From: Telluria antibiotica | GTDB taxonomy: Bacteria > Pseudomonadota > Gammaproteobacteria > Burkholderiales > Burkholderiaceae_D | Reading direction: 5' to 3' | DNA: 64,000 bases | NCBI RefSeq assembly: GCF_011682055.1 | Contig: NZ_JAAQOM010000013.1 | Coordinates: 1 to 64,000, forward strand | Made by a program: the position numbers and the translations under genes | In this document: one piece after another, positions 52,172 through 61,914 of the stretch | Layout of the letters: each line of letters opens with the position of its first letter | How positions within the stretch are numbered: the stretch's first letter is position 1 | Notes under the pieces: generated by a model | The model's input: only the letters and a program-made list of their open reading frames with translations | Told to the model about the DNA's origin: nothing | Database searches by the model: none

Positions 52172-55100
52172 ATGGCGTCAACGAACATCATCGCGGCGGC
52201 CCTGGTGGCGACGGCCACGCTGCCGGCGCTGGCCGCCCAGTCGCAACGGGCCGAGTGGGAACAGCCGGAAGTGGTCGCGGTCAACCGCGAGCCGATGAAG
52301 GCGACCTTCTTCAATTTCGAATCGCGCGAGAAGGCGCTGGCGGGCGACAAGGCCGCGTCGCAGTACTTCGTGTCGCTGGACGGCACGTGGTCGTTCGCCT
52401 ATTCGAAGACGCCGGAGACCCGCCCCAAAGATTTCTACAAGCCGTCGTACGACGTGAGCAAGTGGGGCCGCATCCAGGTGCCCGGCATGCTTCAGGCGCA
52501 GGGCTACGGCAAGCCGATCTTCACCAACATCCAGTATCCGTTCCCGCAGAACGAGCCTTACGTTCCGCATGAACTGAACGAAGTGGGTTCGTACCGCCGC
52601 GACTTCGACGTCCCCGCCGCGTGGAACGGCCGCGACGTCTTCCTGCAGATCGGCGCGGCCGGCGCCGCGTACTACGTGTGGGTGAACGGCCGGCGCGTCG
52701 GCTATTCCGAGGATTCGAAGTTGCCGTCGGAATTCGACCTGACCCGCTACGTGCGCCCCGGCCGCAACACGATCGCCATCGAGCTGTATCGCTGGGCGGA
52801 CGGCTCGTACCTGGAAGACCAGGACTTCTGGCGCGTGAACGGCATCGAGCGCAGCGTGTACGTGTACGCGGAACCGAAGACCCGCCTGCGCGATTACCGC
52901 GTGACGGCGGACCTGGACAAGACGAACTATCGCGACGGCCGCTTCGAACTCGTCGCCGAGATGGCGGGCGCGCCGGCGAGCGTGAACATCGAGGCGCGCG
53001 TGCTGGACGGCGCGCGCGAAGTGCTGCGTGTGACTGGCGCGCCAGGGGCGGACCGCAAGGCGGTGCTGTCCGGTGTGATCCCCGCGGTGAAGGCCTGGTC
53101 GGCCGAGACGCCGAACCTGTACACGTTGCTGATCGAGGCGACGGATGCGCAGGGCCGGCTGGTGTCGGCGACGGCGCGCCGCATCGGTTTCCGCACCGTC
53201 GAGATCGCGGACGGCGAAGTGCGCGTGAACGGCAGGCGCGTGATGATCAAGGGCGTCAACCGCCACGAGCACGATCCCCATACGTGGCGCGTGATGTCGC
53301 TGGAGACGATGCGCGAGGACATCGAGTTGATGAAGCGCGCAAACGTGAACGCCGTGCGCGCCTCGCACTACCCGAACGATCCGCGCTGGTACGACCTGGC
53401 CGACGAATACGGCCTGTACATCATGGACGAGGCGGACCTCGAGTCGCACGGCTACATGCAGCAGGGCGACCAGGCGGGCGACGCGCAGAAGCGCGCGGCG
53501 ATCCAGCTGGGCTACAAGCCGCACTGGCGCATCGCCCACCTGGACCGCGTGTCGCGCATGGTCGAACGTGACAAGAATTCGCCGTCGGTCATCTTCTGGT
53601 CGCTTGGGAACGAGGCCGGCACGGGACCGAACTTCGAGAACGCGGCGGCCTGGATCCGCAAGAACGACCCGACGCGTCTGATCAGCTACCTGGGCCACGG
53701 CACGATCGGCGAGGAACACCTGCCGAACGCGTATGTCGACATCTACGCGCCCATGTACGATGACATCGAGAAGATGGAAGATTATGCGCTCGATCCGAGC
53801 TTCCGCCAGCCGATGATCCAGTGCGAGTACGCCCACGCGATGGGCAATTCGCTGGGCAACCTGGAAGACTACTGGCAGGTGATCCGCGCGCACCGCAAGC
53901 TGCAGGGCGGCTTCGTGTGGGACTGGGTCGACCAGAGCATCATCGCGAAGGACGACAAGGGCCGCACGTACTGGGCGTCCGGCTTCGACCTGAACCCGAC
54001 CCGGGGCGACAACAGCGTCGTCGGGGACGGCGTCGTGCGCTCCGACCGCACGCCCGACCCGGAGTACTACGAGCTGCAGAAAGTGTATTCGCCCGTCGTG
54101 TTCGAAGGCGACCCGGCCGCAGGCAGCATCGACGTGGTGAACCGCTACGACTTCCGCGACCTGTCGCATCTCTCGTTCGACTGGGAGTTGGCGCGAGACG
54201 GCGTCGTCGTCGCGCGCGGTGCGCTTCCCGATGCCGCCACGCCGGCAGGCGCCCGCCAGAAGCTGGCGCTGGCGCTGCCCGAGGTCGTACCCGGCGGCGA
54301 GCGCGTGCTGACGGTCCGCGCGAAGAGCCGTGCCGCGCTGCCGGGCGTGGAGCAGGGCGCCGTCGTCGGCTGGTCGCAGTTCGTGCTGGCGTCGTCCCGC
54401 GCCGCGCAGGCGCCCGCTGCCGCCGTTGCGCCGGTACGCAAGGATGGCGCGGTGGAGCTGCGCGCCGGCGACGCCGTGCTGCGCCTGGCGCCGGACACGG
54501 GCCTCGTGACGTACACGGTGGCCGGCCGCACGGTGCTCAAGGGCGGCTCGCCGAACTTCTGGCGCGGCCTGACGGACAACGACGAAGGCGCGGGCGTGGA
54601 CAAGAGCCACAAGGTCTGGCAGACGTTCACGGAACAGCGCAAGGTGCGCGACGTGGCCGTGACCGGCGACGGCGTGCGCGTGCTGTTCAGCTTCGGTGCC
54701 GGCGCGGCGCACTGGGAAAACACGTACCGCATGCGGGCGGACGGCAGCGTCGACGTGCAGGCCAGCTTCACGCCGCTGCGCGACGACCTGCCGGATCCGC
54801 TGCGCCTGGGCCTGCGCTTCGACAGCTTGCCCGCGCTGGAGTCGCTGTCGTGGTACGGCCGCGGCCCGTTCGAATCGTACGCGGACCGCAAGACCGGCGC
54901 CGCGCTGGGTCTGTACGCCGGCAAGGTGGCGGACCAGTACCACGGCTATATCCGGCCGCAGGAAAGCGGCAACAAGACGGACGTGCGCTGGTTCCAGCTG
55001 ACCGGCGCCGACGGCACCGGCATCCGCGTGCACGCCGACACTCCACTCGCGTTCAACGCGCTCGCGTTCCCGTACGAAGACCTGTACCTGCGGCCGCGCG

Positions 55101-55297
55101 GCACGTGGAAGAGTTCCGAGATCGCGCCGCATGGCGACGGTACCGTGCTCGTCGACATGGCCCAGGCTGGCGTCGGCGGCGATACCGGTTGGAGCCTGGA
55201 TGGCCGCCCGCACGTAAAGTACCGCATCCCGCTGGCGCCGGCCAGCTACCGCTTCGTGCTTTCCCCCGTGCGTGCGGAGCGCGTTGCGCAGAAGTGA
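52172..55297 (+). CDS. Periplasmic beta-galactosidase, GH2 family
   Basis: A 1041-residue LacZ-type enzyme with a signal peptide (IIAAALVATATLPALAA), unlike cytoplasmic LacZ. It has the sugar-binding domain, immunoglobulin-like domains and a TIM barrel, with a small C-terminal domain (LSWYGRGPFESYADRK). The acid/base is Glu481 (SLGNEAG) and the nucleophile Glu552 (QCEYAHAMGNS); RVSRMVERDKNSPSV and FVWDWVDQ are also typical. It likely removes beta-galactose from oligosaccharides in the periplasm. It follows the GH28-like gene by 26 bases with a GGGAGACAGG ribosome site. Confidence 0.95.
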   Translation: MASTNIIAAALVATATLPALAAQSQRAEWEQPEVVAVNREPMKATFFNFESREKALAGDKAASQYFVSLDGTWSFAYSKTPETRPKDFYKPSYDVSKWGRIQVPGMLQAQGYGKPIFTNIQYPFPQNEPYVPHELNEVGSYRRDFDVPAAWNGRDVFLQIGAAGAAYYVWVNGRRVGYSEDSKLPSEFDLTRYVRPGRNTIAIELYRWADGSYLEDQDFWRVNGIERSVYVYAEPKTRLRDYRVTADLDKTNYRDGRFELVAEMAGAPASVNIEARVLDGAREVLRVTGAPGADRKAVLSGVIPAVKAWSAETPNLYTLLIEATDAQGRLVSATARRIGFRTVEIADGEVRVNGRRVMIKGVNRHEHDPHTWRVMSLETMREDIELMKRANVNAVRASHYPNDPRWYDLADEYGLYIMDEADLESHGYMQQGDQAGDAQKRAAIQLGYKPHWRIAHLDRVSRMVERDKNSPSVIFWSLGNEAGTGPNFENAAAWIRKNDPTRLISYLGHGTIGEEHLPNAYVDIYAPMYDDIEKMEDYALDPSFRQPMIQCEYAHAMGNSLGNLEDYWQVIRAHRKLQGGFVWDWVDQSIIAKDDKGRTYWASGFDLNPTRGDNSVVGDGVVRSDRTPDPEYYELQKVYSPVVFEGDPAAGSIDVVNRYDFRDLSHLSFDWELARDGVVVARGALPDAATPAGARQKLALALPEVVPGGERVLTVRAKSRAALPGVEQGAVVGWSQFVLASSRAAQAPAAAVAPVRKDGAVELRAGDAVLRLAPDTGLVTYTVAGRTVLKGGSPNFWRGLTDNDEGAGVDKSHKVWQTFTEQRKVRDVAVTGDGVRVLFSFGAGAAHWENTYRMRADGSVDVQASFTPLRDDLPDPLRLGLRFDSLPALESLSWYGRGPFESYADRKTGAALGLYAGKVADQYHGYIRPQESGNKTDVRWFQLTGADGTGIRVHADTPLAFNALAFPYEDLYLRPRGTWKSSEIAPHGDGTVLVDMAQAGVGGDTGWSLDGRPHVKYRIPLAPASYRFVLSPVRAERVAQK

Positions 55298-55400
55298 TCC
55301 GAAACCCGGAGCACCAGTGCTCCGGACCAGCGCGCCGGCACGGTGTCAAGCGTTCGGCGTGTCGTAAATACCACATGGTACTTAATATTTCGCAAAGGCA

Positions 55401-55454
55401 TTAAAACAAGGAAGGATGGTCCGTATAATTCAACACAGTTTGTTATCGATATCT
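55401..55454 (+). promoter_or_regulatory. TonB-receptor promoter and operator, site C
   Basis: A perfect TATAAT (55424-55429) with a weak -35 TTAAAA (55401-55406) at a 17-base gap. The operator TGTTATCGATATCT (55441-55454, 12 of 14 matches) begins about four bases after the expected transcript start. Confidence 0.75.
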
Positions 55455-55513
55455 AAAACGCCGGCCACCCAGAGCCGACAACACATCCAGATCGGATTAC
55501 AGAGGAGACCAGA

Positions 55514-58471
55514 ATGAACCAGCACCGCAACATCGTACCGAACTTGTCGCTCGTGGCCGTCGCGCTCGCGCAAGCCTTCGCCGGCAGCGCCTACGCGCAG
55601 CAGGCCCCGGCCGTGGACGCCAACACCGTCGTCGTGACGGGCATCCGCGCCAGCGCGCAGTCGTCGGTGGCGATCAAGCGCAACACGATGGAAGTCGTCG
55701 ACTCCATCACGGCGGAAGACATTGGCAAGCTGCCGGACACGAACGTGGGCGAAACGTTGTCCCGCGTTCCCGGCGTGCAGGCGTACCGCTTCGGCGGCGA
55801 GGCGTCAGCGCCGTGGGGCGGCTTCGGCTCAGGCGTGACCATCCGCGGCCTCGGCTACACCGCGTTCCAGACCAATGGCCGCCAGTATTTCAGCGCGGGC
55901 GGCCGCGAATTTAACGTCGAAGCGGCGGTGCCCGGCATGGTCGCCGGCATCGACGTCTACAAGAACCCGTCGGCGGAACACATCGAAGGCGGCATCGGCG
56001 GCCTCGTGAACGTCCGTACCCGCAAGCCGAGCGAGTTCCGCAAGCTGACCGCGTCGCTGGGCGTGAACTATCGCGAGAACGACCTGGCGAAGAAGGCCGA
56101 ACCGGAGCTGAACGGCCTCATCGCCAATAGTTTCGACCTCGGCGGCGGCAGCCGCATCGGCGTGATGGCGGCCGCCACCTACCAGAGGAGCACAGTTCGC
56201 AACGACAACGACCCCGCCAACCGCGGTCCCAATTTCAAACGCGCGATCCGCGGCGACAGCGCCGAATACGCGTCCCTGGCCGCGCAGAACATGTCGAACG
56301 CGAACAACGCGCCGATGGCGGCCTACGTCGGCCGCAGCGACGTCACTTTCCTGCGGAACGTGAGCGCGACCGGCTCGCAAACGCCGGACATGACGGGACT
56401 GACCGCTGAACAGCAAAGCAATGTGTTGCTGGGCACCTCGTTGACCAACAACGTGTTCGAGGAAGTCATCATGCGCACGCGTAAAGGCCTGAACCTGGCG
56501 GCCGACTATCGCGTCGATAATACGCTGCGCTTCTACACGGAAGCGAACTACTATTACTTCCAGTACCACCAGAACTACCGCGGCCTGAATTCGAACGACG
56601 GCGCCAACGTCCAGAACCTGCAGACGACGGCTTTCAACTACGATGAAGCCCTCGCCAACCGCAACAGCAATGGCGGCGCGAACAACCAGATCCTGAACCG
56701 CCGCATCCTGGGCGGCACCTTCCTCGATTCGACTGTGACGACCGTCGGCGGCGACGAGCACACGCCGTGGTGGACCGCGATCGGCGCCTTCGGTGCCGAG
56801 TGGACGCCGACGCCGGGCCTGTCGCTGAAGGGCGACTTCAACTACATCAAGTCGGACAAGCGCAGCGACAACCGCTCGATCCGCCTGGATTCGGCGGCTG
56901 GCCTGACCTGGCAGACCACCCGCGTGGCCGACGGCGCGCCGCAATCCCTGCAGTTCAGCGGCCCGAGCCTGAGCGATCCGAAGAACTTCGTGTTCAAGGA
57001 CTATAACAACGGCCAGCACTACCATAACACCGACAGTGGCTTCGCGATGGCCTTGTCCGGCACGTACGACCTGGACGGCTTCTTCAACAAGCTGCGCTTC
57101 GGCGGCCGTTACGCGTACCAGCGCGACATGTACCAGAACTATGGCGTGAGCACTTGGCTGACGGCCGACAAGAAGGACGTCAACGCGACCCGTTCGAACG
57201 CGACGTCGGCCACCACGCTGGCCGGCAACCTGGAGACGGCACCCGCCAACTTCATGCGGGGCGAGGCCGGCTACAGCGGCGGCTATCTGGTGTACTCGCC
57301 GGATGCCTTGCTGGGCGATAAGGTCCGTACGGCGTTCCCGGGCTTCGGTCTCCCGGCAGAAGGCAGCATGCCCGAGGTCCAGATTAACCGCTCCGTGTTC
57401 GGTGAACATGACTCGGCCCTGTACCTGGTCGGCGACTTCAGCGCCTTCGACGAGCGCCTGAAGGGTAACGTCGGCGTGCGCTACGTTCAGACCCGTACGA
57501 AAGCGATGGCCCGCGCCAACGACCTCCGCGCAGGCGCCGCCGCGGGGGCCTGGGTGGACGTGGCAAAGGCCAACAACTACAACAACGTGCTGCCGACGTT
57601 TAACATGACGTATGACCTCATGCCCGACACCCTGGTGCGCCTGGGGTACGGCCGCGGCATGACCCGTCCTGGCCTGGGCGACCTGAACCCGACGATCGGC
57701 GTCAACACGTCCACCGGCACCGCGGGCATCGGCAACACCAAGCTGAAACCGCTGGTGGCCGACAGCTTCGACATCTCGCTGGAACACTATTTCAACAAGA
57801 CGAACTACGCCTCGCTGGCCCTGTTCGACAAGGAAATCAAGGACTTCCCGAACTCGATCCTGTCCTGCGAAGCGCTCGACAACGTGGGTCCGTATTCGGG
57901 CGCGATCGACAACGGCTGCACTGGCGGGCTGTATGCGGTGAGCAAGAAGGTCAACTCCGAGAAGGGTTATGCGCGCGGTTTCGAGATCGCCGGCCAGTAC
58001 TTCTTCGATTCGAGCTTCGGCATGTTAAAGAACTTCGGGGTATCGGGTTCGTACAGCTTCGTCAAGACGGACAACCCGCTCAACTTCGGTACCGCCGCGG
58101 CGCCGGTCATCGTGCATACCTTGCAGCCGTTCGTGTCGAAAAACAACTATACGCTGGCCGCGATGTATGAGGACAACAAGCTATCGGGCCGCTTGACCTA
58201 TACCTGGCGTTCGCCGTCGGTGCTGTTCGGTGTCGACCCGTATCCGATCTGGTCGCGCTACATCAAGGCGTACGGCATGCTTGACGCTTCGGTCAACTAC
58301 AAGATCGCCGACAACCTGACGCTGCGCGTCACCGGGCAGAACCTCACGAACCAGGCCGGCAACCGCGGCGTGGGTGTGCCGGGCGCGACCGAGACCCAAA
58401 TGGAGTTCCAGCACTTCTACAACGGCCGCATCTACAGCCTCGGCTTGAACTACACGTTCGGCAATCTCTGA
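55514..58471 (+). CDS. TonB-dependent outer-membrane receptor
   Basis: A 985-residue outer-membrane transporter: signal peptide (SLVAVALAQAFAGSAYA), a TonB-box-like NTVVVTG, the plug domain (about 45-170, AEDIGKLPDTNVGETLSRVPGVQ, GGFGSGVTIRGLG) and a 22-strand barrel ending NYTFGNL with a terminal aromatic pattern. There is no N-terminal signalling (STN) domain, so it is not a transducer. It belongs to the oligosaccharide-type receptors common in carbohydrate loci and should import products of the secreted enzymes into the periplasm. It is controlled by the site C operator. Confidence 0.95.
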   Translation: MNQHRNIVPNLSLVAVALAQAFAGSAYAQQAPAVDANTVVVTGIRASAQSSVAIKRNTMEVVDSITAEDIGKLPDTNVGETLSRVPGVQAYRFGGEASAPWGGFGSGVTIRGLGYTAFQTNGRQYFSAGGREFNVEAAVPGMVAGIDVYKNPSAEHIEGGIGGLVNVRTRKPSEFRKLTASLGVNYRENDLAKKAEPELNGLIANSFDLGGGSRIGVMAAATYQRSTVRNDNDPANRGPNFKRAIRGDSAEYASLAAQNMSNANNAPMAAYVGRSDVTFLRNVSATGSQTPDMTGLTAEQQSNVLLGTSLTNNVFEEVIMRTRKGLNLAADYRVDNTLRFYTEANYYYFQYHQNYRGLNSNDGANVQNLQTTAFNYDEALANRNSNGGANNQILNRRILGGTFLDSTVTTVGGDEHTPWWTAIGAFGAEWTPTPGLSLKGDFNYIKSDKRSDNRSIRLDSAAGLTWQTTRVADGAPQSLQFSGPSLSDPKNFVFKDYNNGQHYHNTDSGFAMALSGTYDLDGFFNKLRFGGRYAYQRDMYQNYGVSTWLTADKKDVNATRSNATSATTLAGNLETAPANFMRGEAGYSGGYLVYSPDALLGDKVRTAFPGFGLPAEGSMPEVQINRSVFGEHDSALYLVGDFSAFDERLKGNVGVRYVQTRTKAMARANDLRAGAAAGAWVDVAKANNYNNVLPTFNMTYDLMPDTLVRLGYGRGMTRPGLGDLNPTIGVNTSTGTAGIGNTKLKPLVADSFDISLEHYFNKTNYASLALFDKEIKDFPNSILSCEALDNVGPYSGAIDNGCTGGLYAVSKKVNSEKGYARGFEIAGQYFFDSSFGMLKNFGVSGSYSFVKTDNPLNFGTAAAPVIVHTLQPFVSKNNYTLAAMYEDNKLSGRLTYTWRSPSVLFGVDPYPIWSRYIKAYGMLDASVNYKIADNLTLRVTGQNLTNQAGNRGVGVPGATETQMEFQHFYNGRIYSLGLNYTFGNL

Positions 58472-58513
58472 GATTCGTTCTTTCTCGTCGCGGGGCCTGG
58501 TCCCGCTTTTCGG

Positions 58514-58549
58514 ACCCGCTGCTGGCACTCGCCGGTGGCGGGTTTTTTG
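58514..58549 (+). terminator. Intrinsic terminator after the TonB receptor gene
   Basis: ACCCGC pairs with GCGGGT, an inner CTGGC pairs with GCCGG, and six T follow. It lies about 40 bases after the receptor stop codon. Confidence 0.8.
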
Positions 58550-58603
58550 GTTTTGTTCGAGGGCTATCGTACGTATTCAAAAGTTTGCCTCGTCCTCTTT
58601 GCC

Positions 58604-58810
58604 GCGCTGAAGGATGACGATCTGGCCGGCCTGGCGAAACGGCGTTCGCTCACGCCCGACACGGTACTGCGCATTGCCTTGCTCACGAAGCAATTCACGG
58701 CGACCGTGGTCGTGATGCTTGTCGACAACGGGAAGGTCAGGCCTGGCGACGACATTGCCGTATATCTCCCCGACGACCCGACCAGAGGCAGGAAAATCAC
58801 GATAGCACCT
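58604..58810 (+). pseudogene. Serine beta-lactamase-like (class C / esterase) fragment
   Basis: Translates as TPDTVLRIALLTKQFTA then VMLVDNGKVRPGDDIAVYLPD and PTRGRKITI. This matches the N-terminal active-site region of class C beta-lactamase-type hydrolases (usually RIGSVTKQFTA...LVEEGKLSLDDPV...YLP). The catalytic serine of the S-x-x-K box is leucine here, and the frame lacks everything after KITI (the Y-x-N and H/K-T-G parts). A dead remnant between the receptor and the GH43 gene. Confidence 0.7.
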
Positions 58811-58905
58811 GCTGATCCCGGGGCAGAGCAGTGTGACAAGGCGCGCGTTGCCCTGATCCCGGCGTCCGGTTCCGCGCTGCCGGAGCAGACCCGCGCGGGA
58901 GGGCG

Positions 58906-60633
58906 TCAGTAGGGCCCGACGCTCGGTGCCGACACGTTGAAATAATCGGCTTCCAGGTACGACGCCTGCGTGCGCGCTCGCGCGCCGAGGCTGAACAGGC
59001 CCACCTGTGCACCGACCCACGTGCCGCGCGTGACGGGGAACGCGTCGCCGGCCGGCTTGAACGTGCGGCCGTCCAGGCTGTACGAAAAACCGACGAAGGC
59101 GTTCTCGTTCATCGCCATGCGCAAGTACACCGTGTCCGGCGCGTCCGCCAGCACGACGGTCGACTCCTCGCGGCAGCGCGGTCCGAACGGGCCGCACACG
59201 GTGTGGACGAGGGCCGTGCGGCCGCCGCTGCGGCGCAATCCGACCCAGGCGTATTGCATGGCGTTGACGATCAGCCCGGCGCGGTCGCCGTCGACGGCGC
59301 CGTGCAGGCGCACGCGCGTGTCGACGGCGAAGCGCGACGCAGGCGTCTTCTGCGTGAGGATCGCGCCCGCCGCCCGCACATAACCGTCGGCTTCCGGCAC
59401 GACTTGCGTGAACAGGCGCAGATGGCCCGGGTCGTCGGTCAGCGAATACCAGCCGGGGGCCGGATTGGCGGCCCATTGCCACTGCGGACCCAGTTGCGGG
59501 CCGGCGAACGTGTCGCTCGTCGCCGGGGCCGCCGGCCCGAAGCCTTGCACGGGCTTCGCGTACGTCGCGACGGGTTCGCCGACGCCCGGCGTGCGGCCCG
59601 GCGCGCCGATGACGGGCCACCCGTCCTGCCAGCGCATCGGCTGCAGGTGCACGACGCGGCCATACGCGCCCTTGTCCTGGAAATGCAGGAACCAATCCTT
59701 GCCGTCCGGCGCATCGACCCACGCGCCCTGGTGCGGGCCATTGACGGGGGTGTCGCCCTGGTCCATCACGCGCCGCGCCTCGTACGGCCCGGCGATCGAG
59801 CGCGAACGGAACACGGCCTGCCAGCCCATTTCGACGCCGCCGGCGGGCGCGAACACATAGTAATACCCGTTCGCCTTGTAGAACTTCGGGCCTTCGACCG
59901 TGTGGTAGCCGGGATAGCGCGTGCCGTCGATGATGACCTGGCCGGCGTCGTCCAGCATGCGCGTCGCGCCCGCATCCATGCGGCGCAAGGTGAGCACGTT
60001 GTTGATGCCGGCGCGGCTTTTCGCCCACGCGTGCAGCAGGTAGGCATTGCCGTCGTCATCCCACAGCGGCGTCGGGTCGATGATGCCGCGTCCGGCCAGC
60101 AGCAGCCTGGGCGCCGTCCACGGACCGGCGAAACGCTCGGCCGTCGTGACGTACACGCCCTGGTCCGGGTCGGGATAGAAGATCCAGAAGCGGCCGTCGT
60201 GCCAGCGCAGGCACGGCGCCCATACGCCCTTGCCGTACTGCGGGCGGTCGAACGCGGCGGCCGGCACGAGTCGGGGCAGGGCGTGGCCGGCGAGCGTCCA
60301 GTTCACGAGGTCGGGCGATTCCAGCAGCGGCAGGCCCGGCGCGTTGTTGAAGCTCGACGCCGTCATGTAGAACCTGGCGCCGACGCGGATCGCGTCCGGG
60401 TCCGAGTAATCCGCGTGCAGCACGGGATTGCGGTAGCGGCCGTCGCCCAGGTCGGCGCGCCATGGCGCGGATGCCGGCAACGGCGCGCTGGCCGTGGCGG
60501 GAGCGGGTTCGGCGATGCCGCGGCAGCCAGCGCTGGCGACCAGGGCGAGCATGACGGCGGCCGCGGCGCGCGTGCGTACGGGACGGTGTTCGGGTGACAG
60601 GACAGGCAACTGAGCGGGCAACTGAGGGGGCAC
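58906..60633 (-). CDS. GH43 family glycoside hydrolase lipoprotein
   Basis: A 575-residue exported enzyme. A signal peptide ending in a lipobox cysteine (ALVASAGC) is followed by a five-bladed propeller (about 70-370) with the catalytic base in HADYSDPDAIR, and the acid in TVEGPKFYK, and a C-terminal beta-sandwich (about 400-570) typical of GH43 xylosidase/arabinofuranosidase subfamilies. It likely removes arabinose, xylose or galactose side groups. The start is GTG, preceded by AGGAG at a seven-base gap; starting at an upstream ATG (60672) would place the operator D inside the coding region. Minus strand, alone. Confidence 0.88.
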   Translation of the reverse strand: MPPQLPAQLPVLSPEHRPVRTRAAAAVMLALVASAGCRGIAEPAPATASAPLPASAPWRADLGDGRYRNPVLHADYSDPDAIRVGARFYMTASSFNNAPGLPLLESPDLVNWTLAGHALPRLVPAAAFDRPQYGKGVWAPCLRWHDGRFWIFYPDPDQGVYVTTAERFAGPWTAPRLLLAGRGIIDPTPLWDDDGNAYLLHAWAKSRAGINNVLTLRRMDAGATRMLDDAGQVIIDGTRYPGYHTVEGPKFYKANGYYYVFAPAGGVEMGWQAVFRSRSIAGPYEARRVMDQGDTPVNGPHQGAWVDAPDGKDWFLHFQDKGAYGRVVHLQPMRWQDGWPVIGAPGRTPGVGEPVATYAKPVQGFGPAAPATSDTFAGPQLGPQWQWAANPAPGWYSLTDDPGHLRLFTQVVPEADGYVRAAGAILTQKTPASRFAVDTRVRLHGAVDGDRAGLIVNAMQYAWVGLRRSGGRTALVHTVCGPFGPRCREESTVVLADAPDTVYLRMAMNENAFVGFSYSLDGRTFKPAGDAFPVTRGTWVGAQVGLFSLGARARTQASYLEADYFNVSAPSVGPY

Positions 60634-60657
60634 CGATATCTCCTGGTCGGGTTGGGT

Positions 60658-60671
60658 TGTTATCGATCTCA
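60658..60671 (-). promoter_or_regulatory. LacI-type operator, site D
   Basis: On the minus strand it reads TGAGATCGATAACA, 12 of 14 bases of the consensus. A minus-strand TTGATT - 18 bases - TACCAT promoter stands directly before it, overlapping its edge, so a bound repressor would block GH43 transcription. Confidence 0.75.
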
Positions 60672-60813
60672 TGGTAGCATTGTCGAATTGACGCAATCAA
60701 GACGAACCGTGCTGCATAAACAGCCATTCGCGGGCATGCACGCACGTACCCATCGGGCGGGAAGTGGCGCTTCCGCGCGGGCGGCGCTATGATGTCCAAA
60801 AGAACACACTGTA

Positions 60814-60827
60814 TGAAATCGATAACA
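60814..60827 (+). promoter_or_regulatory. LacI-type operator, site E
   Basis: TGAAATCGATAACA, 12 of 14 matches, 35 bases before the LacI ATG. It indicates that the regulator controls its own gene. Confidence 0.75.
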
Positions 60828-60861
60828 TGGCCGGGCAGCCGGACAACAGGACAATAATTCA

Positions 60862-61911
60862 ATGAGCAGTGAATCCAAGCAGGGCGACCGCTCCACCGGC
60901 GGCGCGACGGTCTGGGACGTGGCGCAAAAGGCCGGCGTCTCCGCGATGACCGTCTCCCGCGTCATCAACGGCAATGCCAGTGTCAGTGACAAGACACGGG
61001 AAAAGGTCAACCGCGCAATCCAGGAACTGAACTACCAGGTGAACGTGGCGGCGCGCGCGGCGCGCATCGGCACCTTGCGCGTGGGGCTGTTGTACAGCAA
61101 CCCCAGCGCCGCGTTTCTCAGCGCGTTCCTCGTCGGCGCCCTCGGCGAGTGCAGCCAGACGGGCGCTCACCTGATCCTCGAGAACTGCGACAACCTGCGC
61201 AGCCAGCGCAAGGCGATCGACCGCCTGATCGCGGACGGCGCCGACGGCATCATCGTGCCGCCGCCGCTGTGCGACTCGAAAGCCGCGCTGAAGCAGTTGG
61301 GCGAACTCGGCATACCCTCCGTCGCCGTCGCGACGGCGCGGCCATCGCCGCAGATGTCGGCCGTGCGCATCGACGACTACCAGGGCGCGCTGACGATGAC
61401 GAAGCACCTGCTGGCGCTGGGCCACACGGACATCGGCTTCATCAAGGGCGACCCGGAGCACACGCCCGCGCAACTGCGCTACCAGGCGTTCATCGACGCC
61501 ATGCGCGAGGCGGGCCACAACGTGGCGGCCGAGCGCGTCGCGCAGGGCATGTTCACGTACCGTTCCGGCCTGCTGGCCGCGCGCGAGCTGCTGTCCCAGC
61601 CGACGCGGCCCACGGCGATCTTCGCCAGCAACGACGACATGGCGGCGGCCGTCATCGCCGTCGCCCACGGGATGCATCTGCAGGTGCCGGACGACATCGC
61701 CGTCTGCGGCTTCGACGATACGCCCGTCGCGACGACCGTGTGGCCGGAGCTGACGACGATCCACCAGCCGATCACGGAGATGGCCGGCAGCGCCGTGGCA
61801 TTGCTCGTCGAGCACATCCGCGCGCGCCGTGCGGGGCAATCCTATATGCCGCAGCACCGGCTGATGCCGTTCACGCTCGTGGAGCGCGAATCGACGGAAG
61901 CCGTGGAGTAG
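60862..61911 (+). CDS. LacI-family transcriptional repressor of the locus
   Basis: A 349-residue regulator. The N-terminal helix-turn-helix is TVWDVAQKAGVSAMTVSRVINGNASVSDKTREKV, with a linker and hinge (NVAARAARIGT), then a periplasmic-binding-type effector domain (about 70-340) that includes VGLLYSNPSAAFLSAF and FASNDDMAAAVIAVAHGM. It should bind the five palindromes upstream of the locus genes and be released by a sugar product, probably from GH88 or GH43 action. Its stop is three bases from the convergent GH88 gene end. Confidence 0.93.
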   Translation: MSSESKQGDRSTGGATVWDVAQKAGVSAMTVSRVINGNASVSDKTREKVNRAIQELNYQVNVAARAARIGTLRVGLLYSNPSAAFLSAFLVGALGECSQTGAHLILENCDNLRSQRKAIDRLIADGADGIIVPPPLCDSKAALKQLGELGIPSVAVATARPSPQMSAVRIDDYQGALTMTKHLLALGHTDIGFIKGDPEHTPAQLRYQAFIDAMREAGHNVAAERVAQGMFTYRSGLLAARELLSQPTRPTAIFASNDDMAAAVIAVAHGMHLQVPDDIAVCGFDDTPVATTVWPELTTIHQPITEMAGSAVALLVEHIRARRAGQSYMPQHRLMPFTLVERESTEAVE

Positions 61912-61914
61912 GCG

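Noticed and set aside
52178..55213. 1011-codon open frame on the minus strand opposite the GH2 gene
   Set aside because: It is rich in Arg, Ala, Val and His, has no family motif, and mirrors the real gene in high-GC DNA. The GH2 gene has full catalytic motifs.
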